64,000 nt of DNA from Pseudohalioglobus sediminis (GTDB lineage: Bacteria; Pseudomonadota; Gammaproteobacteria; Pseudomonadales; Halieaceae): NCBI RefSeq assembly GCF_008370495.1, contig NZ_VTUX01000002.1, forward strand, positions 434,001 to 498,000. Direction: 5' to 3'. Under the pieces are notes generated by a model. The model was not told the origin of the DNA, did no database searches, and saw only the letters and a program-made list of their open reading frames with translations. Positions 43,762 through 52,511 of the stretch are shown here, piece after piece. The position numbers and the translations under genes are program-made. Numbering within the stretch: position 1 is the first letter of the stretch; each line of letters opens with the position of its first letter.

Positions 43762-44730
43762 ATGTCGGAGAAAACACCCAGCAACTGGCAACAGGCCATA
43801 GAAGGCGAGTGGCACGGCTGCCCCTCGCTGTTCGAACACGATGGCACCTGGGTCGGCACCAACAAGGTCAGTCGCGCTAGTGAATTCAAGGACGGGCGCA
43901 CTACTTACTGGATGGATACCCGCTTTGATGCCAGCGGGCCACTGATGGACCGCTTTGAAATCGGGGCGCGAATGGAGTTTGGCGTCATCGACTCCGACCA
44001 GGACCGTATCTATACCGGGCCTGACTTTGTCGGCTCGGGGCGTCCCTATGGCTTGCTGGTAGACTCCAATTACTACTCACCCGGCTGGAACGTTAACCTG
44101 CGCACCGTGAATCACGTGGTGCCCGAACTGGGCATGCAGGTGTACAGTTCCCAGTTATTCGAGGCCGATACGCTAGTTGGGGTATTCAACGGCCTTTACG
44201 TGGTAACCCAGGATCACGACAGCAACCCGGACACTCAGCGCCGGGTCGCCGACTGGATCAGCAAGGAAAAACTGGACGGCAAGAAACCTTTCAACCTGCC
44301 GGTCAAGCACGAGGGCGTCTATCGCGGTGAGTTTGAAGTGTATGACGCGAACCAGCAGTTGGTTGGCAGCAACCGCGTTACCGTGCACCATCGTCCGGTC
44401 AACCTGCTGCATTCAGAGCAGACCATCGAGCTTGAAGGCGTGATCAATCGCAAGTGGACAGCGCTGCGCACGCGCACTGGCAACCAGCAGCAATTCCACG
44501 GTCCGGACCTGTTTGGCAACGGCAAGTCCTATGGACGCTACCTCTACTCAGTGCGCCATGTCTATGGCGAGGCGCTGAAGATATGGTCGCGGGAGACCGT
44601 GGTCGACGACGATCACACTCTGGTCTGCGTATGGCAGTTCCTGGCGTCGCAGCGGGAGCAGTACACCACCTTTGGCGTGCTGCGCTTCGAGCCGGGCGAA
44701 AACGTGCTCGCCGCCACCTACGTCGAGTAA
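43762..44730 (+). CDS. Duplicated lipocalin-like protein
   Basis: A 322-residue soluble protein built of two related beta-rich halves. Both carry a Thr/Ser-Asn-x-Val strand (GTNKVSRASEF and GSNRVTVHHRP), then IYTGPDFVGSGRPYG (94-108) and QFHGPDLFGNGKSYG in the second half, the shared core being GPD-x-x-G-x-G-x-x-YG, each followed by a similar beta segment. The protein starts EGEWHGCPSLFEHDG, the Trp pattern of lipocalin-like families. It directly follows the RCCR-like gene (50 bases) and precedes the Crp/Fnr gene. A tetrapyrrole-binding or chaperone role would fit; unproven. Confidence 0.65.
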   Translation: MSEKTPSNWQQAIEGEWHGCPSLFEHDGTWVGTNKVSRASEFKDGRTTYWMDTRFDASGPLMDRFEIGARMEFGVIDSDQDRIYTGPDFVGSGRPYGLLVDSNYYSPGWNVNLRTVNHVVPELGMQVYSSQLFEADTLVGVFNGLYVVTQDHDSNPDTQRRVADWISKEKLDGKKPFNLPVKHEGVYRGEFEVYDANQQLVGSNRVTVHHRPVNLLHSEQTIELEGVINRKWTALRTRTGNQQQFHGPDLFGNGKSYGRYLYSVRHVYGEALKIWSRETVVDDDHTLVCVWQFLASQREQYTTFGVLRFEPGENVLAATYVE

Positions 44731-44811
44731 GCGCCAGCGCCGCGAAAGCGGGCTGGCCAGCGCCCCTGCAAGTGATTACTATGGCCTGCTCAGCTACCAG
44801 GGAAGCGCAAC

Positions 44812-45483
44812 GTGAGCCCGCATTCAGCCCAGCCTCTGACCATTTTTTCCGGCCTGACCGCTGCCGAACGCAAACGTCTGGACGGCTTGGCCAGCAGCCG
44901 CCTGTTGGACGCTGGAAATTACCTGTTCCACCAGCACACGCCTTCACAAAACGTTTACGTATTGGAAAGCGGCATACTGATGATGGAGCGCTCTTCTTCC
45001 ACGGGCCGGCGCCAGGTGATGGCTTTCATGCAGCCTGGCAATTTCATCGGCATTCCCCACAACCAACACTACGACTATACCGTCTCGGCACTGACCGCCT
45101 CGCGCGTCCGCGAAATGCCACTCAAGGCCTTCGTGCAATTACAGGACGAGATACCCACGCTGAAGGAAAATGTCCGCGGCATCGGCGGCAACATCCTCGC
45201 CCATACCCTGGACCAGGTGTTTGCCCTGGGCCAGAAGAAGGCCCACGAGCGCGTTTGCTTCCTGCTCAAACAGCTTTCGGATCGCGCCGCGATTCCCGGC
45301 GCCAGCACCATCGAACTGGTAATGACGCGCCAGGATATCGCCGACTACCTGGGCCTGACCATCGAAACCGTCAGCCGTGCCTTTGGCAAGTTGAAGCGCG
45401 AGGGCGTAATCGCAATCTACTCGGCGCACAAGGTCGAAATTCTCGACACCGAGGCTGTAGAGGAAATGGCGCTGGCAGACTGA
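44812..45483 (+). CDS. Crp/Fnr-family regulator lacking the FNR iron-sulfur cysteines
   Basis: A 223-residue regulator starting at GTG 44812: N-terminal cyclic-nucleotide-binding-type beta-roll (15-110), dimer helix (115-140) and a C-terminal winged HTH, TRQDIADYLGLTIETVSRAF (172-191). The recognition helix has E185, S188 and R189, the E-x-x-S-R of FNR-type proteins, which read TTGAT/TTGAC half-sites. Only one Cys (C149) exists, so it cannot hold an FNR iron-sulfur cluster; a small-molecule or heme/tetrapyrrole effector is likely. It is the natural candidate for binding sites A-D. Expressed behind the RCCR-like and lipocalin-like genes. Confidence 0.88.
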   Translation: MSPHSAQPLTIFSGLTAAERKRLDGLASSRLLDAGNYLFHQHTPSQNVYVLESGILMMERSSSTGRRQVMAFMQPGNFIGIPHNQHYDYTVSALTASRVREMPLKAFVQLQDEIPTLKENVRGIGGNILAHTLDQVFALGQKKAHERVCFLLKQLSDRAAIPGASTIELVMTRQDIADYLGLTIETVSRAFGKLKREGVIAIYSAHKVEILDTEAVEEMALAD

Positions 45484-45491
45484 GCCATGCC

Positions 45492-46139
45492 CTAGGGGCC
45501 GAGAAATGCGCGCACTGCTGCGCCCATCTCGCGGCTGGTTGCGGCCACGGCTGCATCCCCCTGCACCCAGTCATACCAGCCTTGCGCCAGCGGATACGCC
45601 TGCAGTGGGTTCTCCTCGCCGAACAGCGGACCGAGCATGCCGACAAAATCCATCTGCGGTGCCAGGGCGATGTCGCCAAGGTGCAGCCCGCGCCCGCGGA
45701 AATCGGGCAGCGTGTCAAGCAGGCGTTCAAAGCGCGCCAGTTCCTGGTGCAGCCCCGCCATCGCCTGCGCTGCCGACTCCGGGTCCGTCTCGCCCGGCGT
45801 AGTAATCAGCTGGAACAGCGGGAACAGTCCGCCGGGCGACAGACAGGTGTCGCCGTAGCGCACCAGCAACTGCATCTGCGCGCGGGCCAGGGGCGTGTCC
45901 GGACTCAGTCCGGCACCGGCGACAGCGTCGAGGTACTCCATGATCACCCAGGAATCGGGTATCTGGGTGCCGTCGTCCAGTTCCAGCACTGGAATCTTGC
46001 CCATGGGATAGCGTTGCAGGAAGGCCTCGGTGCGCAGCGCCGCTTCCGGGGCCACAATCGCCACGTCAAGTTGCGCCTTGCGAATCAGGGCGCGCACGCG
46101 ACTGGCGTAGGGGGAGTGATTGAGATTGTGCAGCTTCAT
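45492..46139 (-). CDS. Glutathione S-transferase-family protein
   Basis: A 215-residue GST: thioredoxin-like N-terminal domain (KLHNLNHSPYASRVRALIRKA, the Ser10/Tyr11 region at the glutathione site; MGKIPVLELDDGTQIPDSWVIMEYLD) and an all-helical C-terminal domain. ATG 46139 aligns with the family start; the longer open frame does not. The group includes LigE/LigF, maleylpyruvate isomerase and GstA-type enzymes. In this setting it could act in a glutathione-dependent isomerisation or cleavage. It is convergent with the Crp/Fnr gene (9 bases apart). Confidence 0.88.
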   Translation of the reverse strand: MKLHNLNHSPYASRVRALIRKAQLDVAIVAPEAALRTEAFLQRYPMGKIPVLELDDGTQIPDSWVIMEYLDAVAGAGLSPDTPLARAQMQLLVRYGDTCLSPGGLFPLFQLITTPGETDPESAAQAMAGLHQELARFERLLDTLPDFRGRGLHLGDIALAPQMDFVGMLGPLFGEENPLQAYPLAQGWYDWVQGDAAVAATSREMGAAVRAFLGP

Positions 46140-46194
46140 ATACTGTCTCCGGACAGGATTGCAAACAGGTTGACGAGCATAAGTGGATCCCGAC

Positions 46195-47103
46195 ATGGAT
46201 AACAAGACGAAGCAGGAAAACAGCACCAATAAGCACGCGTTCACGCTACGGGAACGACTGGCCACGCCGGAACTGCTCCCGGTTCCCGGCATCTACGACG
46301 GCCTGTCGGCACTGTTGGTGGAACAGGCGGGCTTCGAGGCTGCCTTCCTGTCCGGCGCCTGCCTCGCCTTCGCCCGCTTCGGGCGACCGGATATGGGACT
46401 GGTGAGCGCGAGCGAATTGCGCGACACGGTTGCCATCATTCGGGACCGCATTGCCATTCCACTTATCGTCGACATAGATACCGGTTTTGGCAACGCACTC
46501 AACGTACAGCGCACTGTTCGCGAACTCGAGCGCGCCGGTGCCAGTGCCATGCAACTGGAGGACCAGTGCGCGCCCAAACGCTGCGGGCACATGGCAGGCA
46601 AAACAGTGATCAGCCGTGACGAAATGGTTGGCAAGATAAAGGCTGCGCTGGACGCGCGCACCTCCGAGGCAACGCTGCTGATTGCACGCACGGATGCGCT
46701 CGGCGTCAACGGCTTCGACGAGGCCCTGGACCGGGCAGAGCACTATCTCGAGGCGGGTGCGGACGCGCTGTTCATCGAGGCGCCTGCCAGCGTCGGGGAA
46801 ATGCGCACTATCGGCGAGCGCTTCTGCAAGCGTTGCCCGCTGGTACATAATCTGGTCGAGGGCAGCAACACGCCAATTGAGTCCCCGCAGGAACTGGCGG
46901 CGCTTGGCTATCGTGTGGCCCTGTATCCCGCAGCAATGCTGCATCGCACCACGCCAGTGGCCAGGCAGTTACTGACCCACTTGCGCGCGTCCGGTACCAC
47001 CCTGGCGCTGCGCGATACGATGTATAGCCTGGACGACATGAATCACTTGCTCGGCGCACCGGAACTGTTGGCCGCCGGCAAATATTATGACGCTGGTGAG
47101 TGA
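46195..47103 (+). CDS. Isocitrate lyase/PEP-mutase-superfamily lyase (2,3-dimethylmalate lyase-like)
   Basis: A 302-residue TIM-barrel enzyme from ATG 46195 (GTG 46183 is an alternative). Family markers: VPGIYDGLSALLVEQAGFEA, DIDTGFGNALNVQRTVRELE, QLEDQCAPKRCGHMAGK, ARTDALGVNGFDEALDR. The mobile loop KRCGH contains the catalytic Cys of the C-C lyases (isocitrate, methylisocitrate and 2,3-dimethylmalate lyases), which phosphonopyruvate mutases lack. It should split a substituted malate into pyruvate or glyoxylate plus a carboxylic acid. Fits cleavage of alkyl-malates from alkyl-maleimide rings. Confidence 0.85.
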   Translation: MDNKTKQENSTNKHAFTLRERLATPELLPVPGIYDGLSALLVEQAGFEAAFLSGACLAFARFGRPDMGLVSASELRDTVAIIRDRIAIPLIVDIDTGFGNALNVQRTVRELERAGASAMQLEDQCAPKRCGHMAGKTVISRDEMVGKIKAALDARTSEATLLIARTDALGVNGFDEALDRAEHYLEAGADALFIEAPASVGEMRTIGERFCKRCPLVHNLVEGSNTPIESPQELAALGYRVALYPAAMLHRTTPVARQLLTHLRASGTTLALRDTMYSLDDMNHLLGAPELLAAGKYYDAGE

Positions 47104-47209
47104 TCGGCAATCACAAGGCTGCCGCGAAAGCTGACTGGCGGTGCCTGCTGCCACGATACTGCGGGGGTACCCCGCCCCCGGGAAAGGGAAAAGCGAGGTG
47201 GCCCCCGCC

Positions 47210-48376
47210 TCAGGCAGACTTATCATCAGCGTTTACCACATTGAGGCCCTTACGTGTGGGCGGCACCAGCGGCACCGTGTCCAGTGCCCAGCGCAGGTCC
47301 GGGTTGGTGCGACGGGCCGGTGACGGAATGGTGAAGACCTTTTCCTGCAGGTATGGCTGCATGGCGACACTGTCGATTTTCCAGCCCTTTTCTTCAACAT
47401 GCACCTTGCGCACCTTGCGCCAGGCGCCCATGAACTTGTCCTGCTCCACCGACACCTCACTTTCCAGCGACTCCGGCAGGTAGTGTGGCGACAGAGCCTC
47501 GACGATCTCGGCGTCTTCCTGGAAGACCTTCTGTGTGCGCTTCACCGAGCCCTTGTCGAAGATACCCCACTTGAAGAAATTGCGAACCTGCACCACAAAG
47601 GAACGTGTGGTGTGCTCGTCCACGGGGGTGTTGGCATCAAAGATGATCATCTCCATCCACGAGTTCACCTGGATGTGCAGGCGAACGGTGTGGCCGGAGA
47701 GGAAAAAGCCGGGATGCACGTGGGTTTCCGCCTTGTCGCGCCGGGCGAAGCGCATCAACCCGAGATTGCCCTCCGGCGGGGGCGGATACAGCACGCAGGA
47801 GGACGAGCCGGAAATGTCTGTGCGCTCCATCGTGGCGATGTGGTTCTTGGCGGCCATTTCTCGATAGCCAAAGCCAGGATGAACGAATGAGGTGTGCGCT
47901 ATGTCGATACCATTCTCAACCACCCGACTGACATCGGCGTTCCAGTTGAACTCCGTATAGATCGGCCGCCAGTTATCGCGATCATCGTATTCCGGAAACG
48001 GCGGGATGGGATAGCGCTCGGATTCTTCGAGGTCGCCCATAAACACCCAGATCATGCCGTAGCGCTCCTCGGTGGGATAGGCATCGATACGGGCGCGTTC
48101 GGGTGTTTCGGCACCCTCGCCACGCGAGGGTATGAACTGCACCTTGCCTTCCGGATCAAACTCCCAGCCGTGATAGGGACAGGCCACGCAATCGCGCTCG
48201 GTGGTCCAGCCATTGGATAGGGAACCACCGCGATGGATGCAGATATCTGACAGGCAATGCACCTTGCCCTTGCTGTCGCGAAACAGCACGAAGTTCTGGC
48301 CAAGCAGCCGCGTCCGCACCGGCTTGTCCTTGACCGCCTCAGACCACTCAGCCACGTACCACAGGTTAATAAGCAC
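47210..48376 (-). CDS. Rieske non-heme iron oxygenase, PaO/VanA type (copy 2)
   Basis: A 388-residue paralogue of the protein at 27539, colinear from the first residue (GTG 48376, GGAGGG nine bases upstream). Rieske ligands C46-x-H48 and C66-x2-H69; iron site N155/D158/H161/H166 in ENGIDIAHTSFVH. DANTPVDEHTTRSF and the QEDAEIVEALSPHYLP stretch correspond to the C-terminal helices of the pheophorbide-oxygenase group (plant PAO: EQDMGFLSSQNEVL). It stands alone on its strand between the lyase and DUF-protein genes and has no adjacent reductase. Copy 1 and copy 2 probably act on different intermediates. Confidence 0.88.
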   Translation of the reverse strand: MLINLWYVAEWSEAVKDKPVRTRLLGQNFVLFRDSKGKVHCLSDICIHRGGSLSNGWTTERDCVACPYHGWEFDPEGKVQFIPSRGEGAETPERARIDAYPTEERYGMIWVFMGDLEESERYPIPPFPEYDDRDNWRPIYTEFNWNADVSRVVENGIDIAHTSFVHPGFGYREMAAKNHIATMERTDISGSSSCVLYPPPPEGNLGLMRFARRDKAETHVHPGFFLSGHTVRLHIQVNSWMEMIIFDANTPVDEHTTRSFVVQVRNFFKWGIFDKGSVKRTQKVFQEDAEIVEALSPHYLPESLESEVSVEQDKFMGAWRKVRKVHVEEKGWKIDSVAMQPYLQEKVFTIPSPARRTNPDLRWALDTVPLVPPTRKGLNVVNADDKSA

Positions 48377-48538
48377 CTATAAACCCTCCATTTAAACTTA
48401 TGCTTTACATGGTGTTACGCCGTGCCGGTTTAAACGGATCAGCGGCGTGCGAAATTACTCTTTTTTTTTGTCGGTCGGTGAACCGTGCGCTACAGCTTCG
48501 CCGTATATTCTGGCAAATCACCTGCTGGAGAAAAAACC

Positions 48539-48946
48539 ATGTTCCGTTACTTCATCCCTGCACTGGCTGCGTTCGCTATGACTCTGGGCCTGCCCAACCT
48601 CGCACGCGCTGAAGCGTCTGCTGAAACTGCGACCCTGATTGTGTACCGCGCTGAGGAGTCCTTCGATACTGAACGCCTGCGCTTTGACCTGCACGCCAAC
48701 GATCACTTCATGGGCCGCATGAAGGCGGAAGGCGCCACCGTGCTCACCGCTCCTGCAGGCTCTTACACGCTCGACACATCCTTGCCGGGCGCAGAGCCCA
48801 TCACGGTTGAGCTGAAGCCGGGCGCTACCCACTACGTGCATTCGCGTCTTGACCTGCGCGGGAACACAGTGAAAGTGGAAATGGTGGAAGTGGCTGAGCA
48901 GGTGGCGCGCACCCACGGCGCCGCAGACCGCGCTGGCACCATCTAA
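48539..48946 (+). CDS. Small secreted DUF2846-like protein
   Basis: A 135-residue protein from ATG 48539 (GGAG 11-14 bases upstream). The signal peptide ends at LARA/EAS. The mature part is a compact beta domain: ATLIVYRAEESFDTERLRFDLHAND, then FMGRMKAEGATVLTAPAG and AGSYTLDTSLPG, ending in EMVEVAEQVARTHG. This layout matches the DUF2846 group of periplasmic proteins. A terminator follows. No link to the catabolic genes beyond location. Confidence 0.7.
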   Translation: MFRYFIPALAAFAMTLGLPNLARAEASAETATLIVYRAEESFDTERLRFDLHANDHFMGRMKAEGATVLTAPAGSYTLDTSLPGAEPITVELKPGATHYVHSRLDLRGNTVKVEMVEVAEQVARTHGAADRAGTI

Positions 48947-48975
48947 CCTACCGTATTCCAGGTCCCCTCCCCTCC

Positions 48976-48998
48976 GGGCGCTTCGGCGCCCTTTTTTA
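48976..48998 (+). terminator. Rho-independent terminator after the DUF2846-like gene
   Basis: GGGCGC-TTCG-GCGCCC stem with tetraloop followed by TTTTTTATT, 30 bases past the stop at 48946. Confidence 0.92.
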
Positions 48999-49097
48999 TT
49001 CCCCCCAGGCATTGCAGCCACACACAAACCTGTTCACAAACACATTTCGGCCTGGCCGCTGCACAGGCCCTGGCATCCGTACTGTTTTCGGCTATTG

Positions 49098-49121
49098 GAT
49101 ATAATGACATAATGTTATATC
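49098..49121. promoter_or_regulatory. 24-bp GntR-type operator 1, upstream of isochorismatase operon
   Basis: Inverted repeat GATATAA-N10-TTATATC. It contains TATAAT (49100-49105), probably the -10, so a bound repressor would block it. Outer arms CTATTGG (49092-49098) and CCAATAG (49127-49133) flank it. Closely related copies at 53503 and 56916 suggest one regulator. Confidence 0.72.
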
Positions 49122-49152
49122 TTTTCCCAATAGGCAATATCAGGAGCCAGTT

Positions 49153-49818
49153 GTGCAGACATCGAGCAAGACCGCCCGGGAGATATATCAGGACGTTATC
49201 AACAATCCAGCCCGCAAACGCTTTGGCTTTGGCAACAAGGCGGTGCTGGTGAATATCGACCTGCAAAAGGCCTATACCCGCACCGACCTGTTTGCCACCG
49301 CCTATGAAACGGACCCGGGGCAACTGCAATACGTCAATGAACTTACCGCCGAATTTCGCCGCCTTGGCTGGCCAGTGGTGTGGACACATGTCGCCTATAT
49401 GGATTCGGCAGAGGATGCTGGCATCTGGGGCACGCGCACTGATACGCCCGATTCACTGCAGAATATCAAGTTCGGCTCGGAGCGCAGCGAGTTCGATGAG
49501 CGCCTGGATATCGACTGTGAGCGGGATGTCATTTACCTGAAAAAAATGCCGTCCGCGTTCTTTGAGACCCAATTGCAATCCCTGCTGGTCTGGCACCAGG
49601 TCGACACCGTGGTGCTGACCGGAGGCTCGACGTCGGGCTGCATCCGCGCCACCGCTGTAGACAGCCTCTCGCGCGGTTACCGCACTATCGTGCCGGAGGA
49701 GTGCGTTGCCGACAAGCACGAGAGCTACCACTTCGCCAATCTCACCGACCTGGCGCTGAAGTACGCCGATGTACTGGGCGTGGAAGAGGTCAAGGCATGG
49801 CTGGCGGCGCAACAATGA
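49153..49818 (+). CDS. Isochorismatase-family amidohydrolase (copy 2)
   Basis: A 221-residue cysteine hydrolase starting at GTG 49153 with AGGAG seven bases upstream. Triad: D36 in LVNIDLQKAY, a Lys in YLKKMPSAFF (130/131), C163 in GSTSGCIRATAVD. First gene of the operon isochorismatase, CE4 hydrolase, CE4 hydrolase, gntR. The likely reaction is hydrolysis of a maleamate-type half-amide to a dicarboxylate and ammonia. It is clearly diverged from copy 1 (31905). Confidence 0.86.
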   Translation: MQTSSKTAREIYQDVINNPARKRFGFGNKAVLVNIDLQKAYTRTDLFATAYETDPGQLQYVNELTAEFRRLGWPVVWTHVAYMDSAEDAGIWGTRTDTPDSLQNIKFGSERSEFDERLDIDCERDVIYLKKMPSAFFETQLQSLLVWHQVDTVVLTGGSTSGCIRATAVDSLSRGYRTIVPEECVADKHESYHFANLTDLALKYADVLGVEEVKAWLAAQQ

Positions 49819-50756
49819 AGGCAGATCCCGGTTTTTACGACTACTGGCCCTACGACAAGCGGCCCAAACTAAACTGGCCCGGGGGCGCGCGCGTGGCGTT
49901 CTGGGTGGCGCCCAACATAGAGTTTTACGAACTGGACCCGCCGGCCAACCCCCACCGCAAGGCCTGGCCACAACCCTACCCCGCGATACCCGGCTACAGC
50001 ATTCGCGACTACGGCAATCGGGTGGGCCATGCCCGGCAGATGTCCGTGCTGGACCGCTACGGTATCCGCGGCTCCATTTCCCTGTCCACGGCGCTGTGCG
50101 ACCATCACCCGGAGATCATTGCCCAGTGCGCGGAACGCGACTGGGAATTTTTCAGCCACGGCATCTACAACACCCGCTACACCTACGGCATGAGCGAGAC
50201 GCAGGAGCGCGACATGATTCACGACGCCATGGTCAGCATCAAGCAGCATACCGGCCAGGACTGCGCCGGCTATCTCGCACCGGCCCTGTCTCACTCGGAA
50301 CTGACGCTGGACCTGTTCGCCGAGGTCGGCACCGAACTGGCTGGCGACAGTGCCGGTTTCTACACCTGCGACCTGTTTCACGACGACCAGCCCACGCCGA
50401 TAAACCTGCGCAGCGGCAAGCGTTTCGCATCCATACCCTACTCGCTGGAGATGAATGACACCATCGCTTACGTGGTCAACAAGATCGAACCGCGTCGCTA
50501 TGGCCAGATGCTGAAGGAGAATTTCGACCGGCTTTACCAGGAAGGCGCGGACTCCGGTACAGTGATGTGCATTCCCACCCACAACTACCAGGTCAGCTGT
50601 CCGCATCGCCTGAAGGCATTCGAAGAAGCGCTGGAATACATCACCGGACACAGCGACGTATGGGTAACGACCGGCCGTGAAATCGCCCGGTATTTCATCG
50701 ACAACCATTACGACACGGCGCAGGCCTCAATTGCCGCGCCGAGCGGAGAGTACTGA
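49815..50756 (+). CDS. CE4/PuuE-like polysaccharide-deacetylase-fold hydrolase (copy 1)
   Basis: A 313-residue protein, start ATG 49815 overlapping the previous stop (ATGA). It has the PuuE (allantoinase)/cyclic-imide-hydrolase layout: SIRDYGNRVGHARQMSVLDRYGI (entry strand), EFFSHGIYNTRY (metal His), DCAGYLAPALSHSELTLDLF and CDLFHDDQPTPI. PuuE relatives open cyclic amides such as allantoin; bacterial cyclic-imidases of this fold open succinimide- and maleimide-like rings. It is paired with the isochorismatase-type amidase, which would then remove the amide nitrogen. Confidence 0.78.
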   Translation: MKADPGFYDYWPYDKRPKLNWPGGARVAFWVAPNIEFYELDPPANPHRKAWPQPYPAIPGYSIRDYGNRVGHARQMSVLDRYGIRGSISLSTALCDHHPEIIAQCAERDWEFFSHGIYNTRYTYGMSETQERDMIHDAMVSIKQHTGQDCAGYLAPALSHSELTLDLFAEVGTELAGDSAGFYTCDLFHDDQPTPINLRSGKRFASIPYSLEMNDTIAYVVNKIEPRRYGQMLKENFDRLYQEGADSGTVMCIPTHNYQVSCPHRLKAFEEALEYITGHSDVWVTTGREIARYFIDNHYDTAQASIAAPSGEY

Positions 50757-50759
50757 GCC

Positions 50760-51692
50760 ATGGCGCTGGACAAGGAGCACCTGGAATATCCCCATCGCCG
50801 CTACGGCATGGACCATGATCGCTACGACTGGAGCATGCTCAGCGAGCGCCGGGCTGTCACCTGGCCAGAGGGCAAACGGCTGGCGCTGTGGATCAACGTG
50901 GGATTGCAGTTCTATCCCCTCAACCAGCGCGGCACACCCTTCGCGGTTCCCGGCGGCATGACCATGCCCTACCCCGATCTGCGTCACTATTCGCTGCGCG
51001 ACTATGGCAACCGTGTCGGCATCTATCGCTTTCTCCAGGCCTTTGATCGCTTCGGCGTGAAAGCGACCTTTGCCATGAATACCGAGTTGGCCGAGCGCAC
51101 TCCCCAACTGCTGGCACGCATCTGCGACCGCGGTGACGAAATTCTCTGCCATGGCTGGAACATGGACAGCCTGCACTATGGCGGGCAGGACCCGGCAGAG
51201 GAAGCCAGCCTGATACAACGCTCGCTTGATCGACTGCGGGCGCTTTCCGGCCAAGACATCACGGGCTGGATCAGCCCGGCCCGCAACGAGAGCGCAAAAA
51301 CACCCGACTTACTGGCGCAACACGGCGTGCGCTACTTCTGCGACTGGGTCAATGACGATATGCCCTATCGTTTTCGCACCGAACAGGGCGAACTGGTGGC
51401 CATGCCGCTGTCCAACGAACTGGAAGATCGCTTCGTACTGATGAACAACCTGCACTCCGAGCAGTCGTGGCTGGAGCAGGTCTGTGATGCCGCAGACTTT
51501 CTGCTGGCCGAAGCGCAGTCCGGCGGCGGGCGTATTCTGGGCCTCAATATCCACCCCTGGATGCTAGGACAGCCCCACCGCATCGGCAAACTGGAAGCGG
51601 CGCTGGAGTACATCAGCGCATTGCCCGGCGTCTGGAACGCGTCGGCCAGCGATATTCTGACCTGTTGGCAGCACCAGCAGGCGACACACTAA
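50760..51692 (+). CDS. CE4/PuuE-like hydrolase (copy 2)
   Basis: A 310-residue paralogue of the preceding gene, ATG 50760 three bases after its stop. Same order of elements: YSLRDYGNRVGIYRFLQAFDRFGV, EILCHGWNMDSLHYG, TGWISPARNESAKTPDLL, CDWVNDDMPYRF and NIHPWMLGQPHRIG near the C terminus. Two consecutive copies are common for heteromeric or sequentially acting CE4 imidases/allantoinases. It may form a hetero-complex with copy 1 or act on a differently substituted imide. Confidence 0.78.
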   Translation: MALDKEHLEYPHRRYGMDHDRYDWSMLSERRAVTWPEGKRLALWINVGLQFYPLNQRGTPFAVPGGMTMPYPDLRHYSLRDYGNRVGIYRFLQAFDRFGVKATFAMNTELAERTPQLLARICDRGDEILCHGWNMDSLHYGGQDPAEEASLIQRSLDRLRALSGQDITGWISPARNESAKTPDLLAQHGVRYFCDWVNDDMPYRFRTEQGELVAMPLSNELEDRFVLMNNLHSEQSWLEQVCDAADFLLAEAQSGGGRILGLNIHPWMLGQPHRIGKLEAALEYISALPGVWNASASDILTCWQHQQATH

Positions 51693-51710
51693 CGGCAGGA
51701 ATCAGCAACC

Positions 51711-52496
51711 ATGGAATCCATTTCGGATCTGTTTGGCGAAGCACAGCTGGCGGCCCTCAACCAGGACGCGCCAACCCCCTTATATTTCCGGCTGTACCGC
51801 CTGCTCAAGGACGCCATTCTCAACGGCACCATGGCACACGGTGCGCAGATGCCGACCGAGCAACAGTTGGCAGAAAATTTTGCTGTCTCACGCATCACCG
51901 CCAAACGCGCCATGGACGAACTGGCCGCGGAAGGCCTGGTGGAGCGACGGCGAGGCAAGGGCACTCACGTCATTTACGAATACGAGCCGCAGCCGCTAAA
52001 AGCCCCCCTGGTGGGCATGCTGCAGGAAATCGAGAGCATGGCGCGGCGCTCGGAAGTGAAAGTACTGGAGTGCCAACGCTCGCGCCCTCCAGCCAGCGTC
52101 CGCGATATGCTCGGGCTGGATGAGAAAGACAAGGCCCTGCACCTGCTGCGTGTGCGCTCGCGTGAAGGCCTGCCCTTCGGCTACTACGCCAGTTGGACAA
52201 GCCGCCTGGATAAACCCGTCAGCAAGCGCGATTTCGCCCGCGCGCCACGGCTACAGATCTTTCGCAAGCAGGGTCTGGAACTGTCCCATGTTATTCAGAC
52301 CATCGGCGCGGTAGCGGCCACGCAGGAACTGGCGCAGCACCTCGACACCAGTCCGGGCGCACCGCTACTCAGCCTGGTGCGCCAGTCCTTTATCAGCGAG
52401 GACGACGAGGAAAAGCTGGTCGACTACCTGGAAGTGTTCTACCACCCGGATCGTTTCCAGTACCGCATGGACCTCAATCTGGATGACACCGAGTGA
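51711..52496 (+). CDS. GntR-family (HutC/UTRA) transcriptional repressor
   Basis: A 261-residue regulator. N-terminal winged HTH: YFRLYRLLKDAILNGTMAHG, PTEQQLAENFAVSRITAKRA and GLVERRRGKGTHVI (about residues 22-90). C-terminal UTRA effector domain with LHLLRVRSREGLPFGYYASW. HutC-type proteins are usually repressors released by a pathway intermediate. Fourth gene of the 49153 operon; the three 24-bp operators (49098, 53503, 56916) are its likely sites, which would make the regulon this operon, the CoA-transferase, LeuCD and the VOC/lipocalin genes. Confidence 0.88.
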   Translation: MESISDLFGEAQLAALNQDAPTPLYFRLYRLLKDAILNGTMAHGAQMPTEQQLAENFAVSRITAKRAMDELAAEGLVERRRGKGTHVIYEYEPQPLKAPLVGMLQEIESMARRSEVKVLECQRSRPPASVRDMLGLDEKDKALHLLRVRSREGLPFGYYASWTSRLDKPVSKRDFARAPRLQIFRKQGLELSHVIQTIGAVAATQELAQHLDTSPGAPLLSLVRQSFISEDDEEKLVDYLEVFYHPDRFQYRMDLNLDDTE

Positions 52497-52511
52497 GGCC
52501 TATGCACCTGC

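Noticed and set aside
46160-46176. TTGAC-GAGC-ATAAG before the lyase gene as a Crp/Fnr box
   Set aside because: Only the left half matches; the right half differs at most positions.
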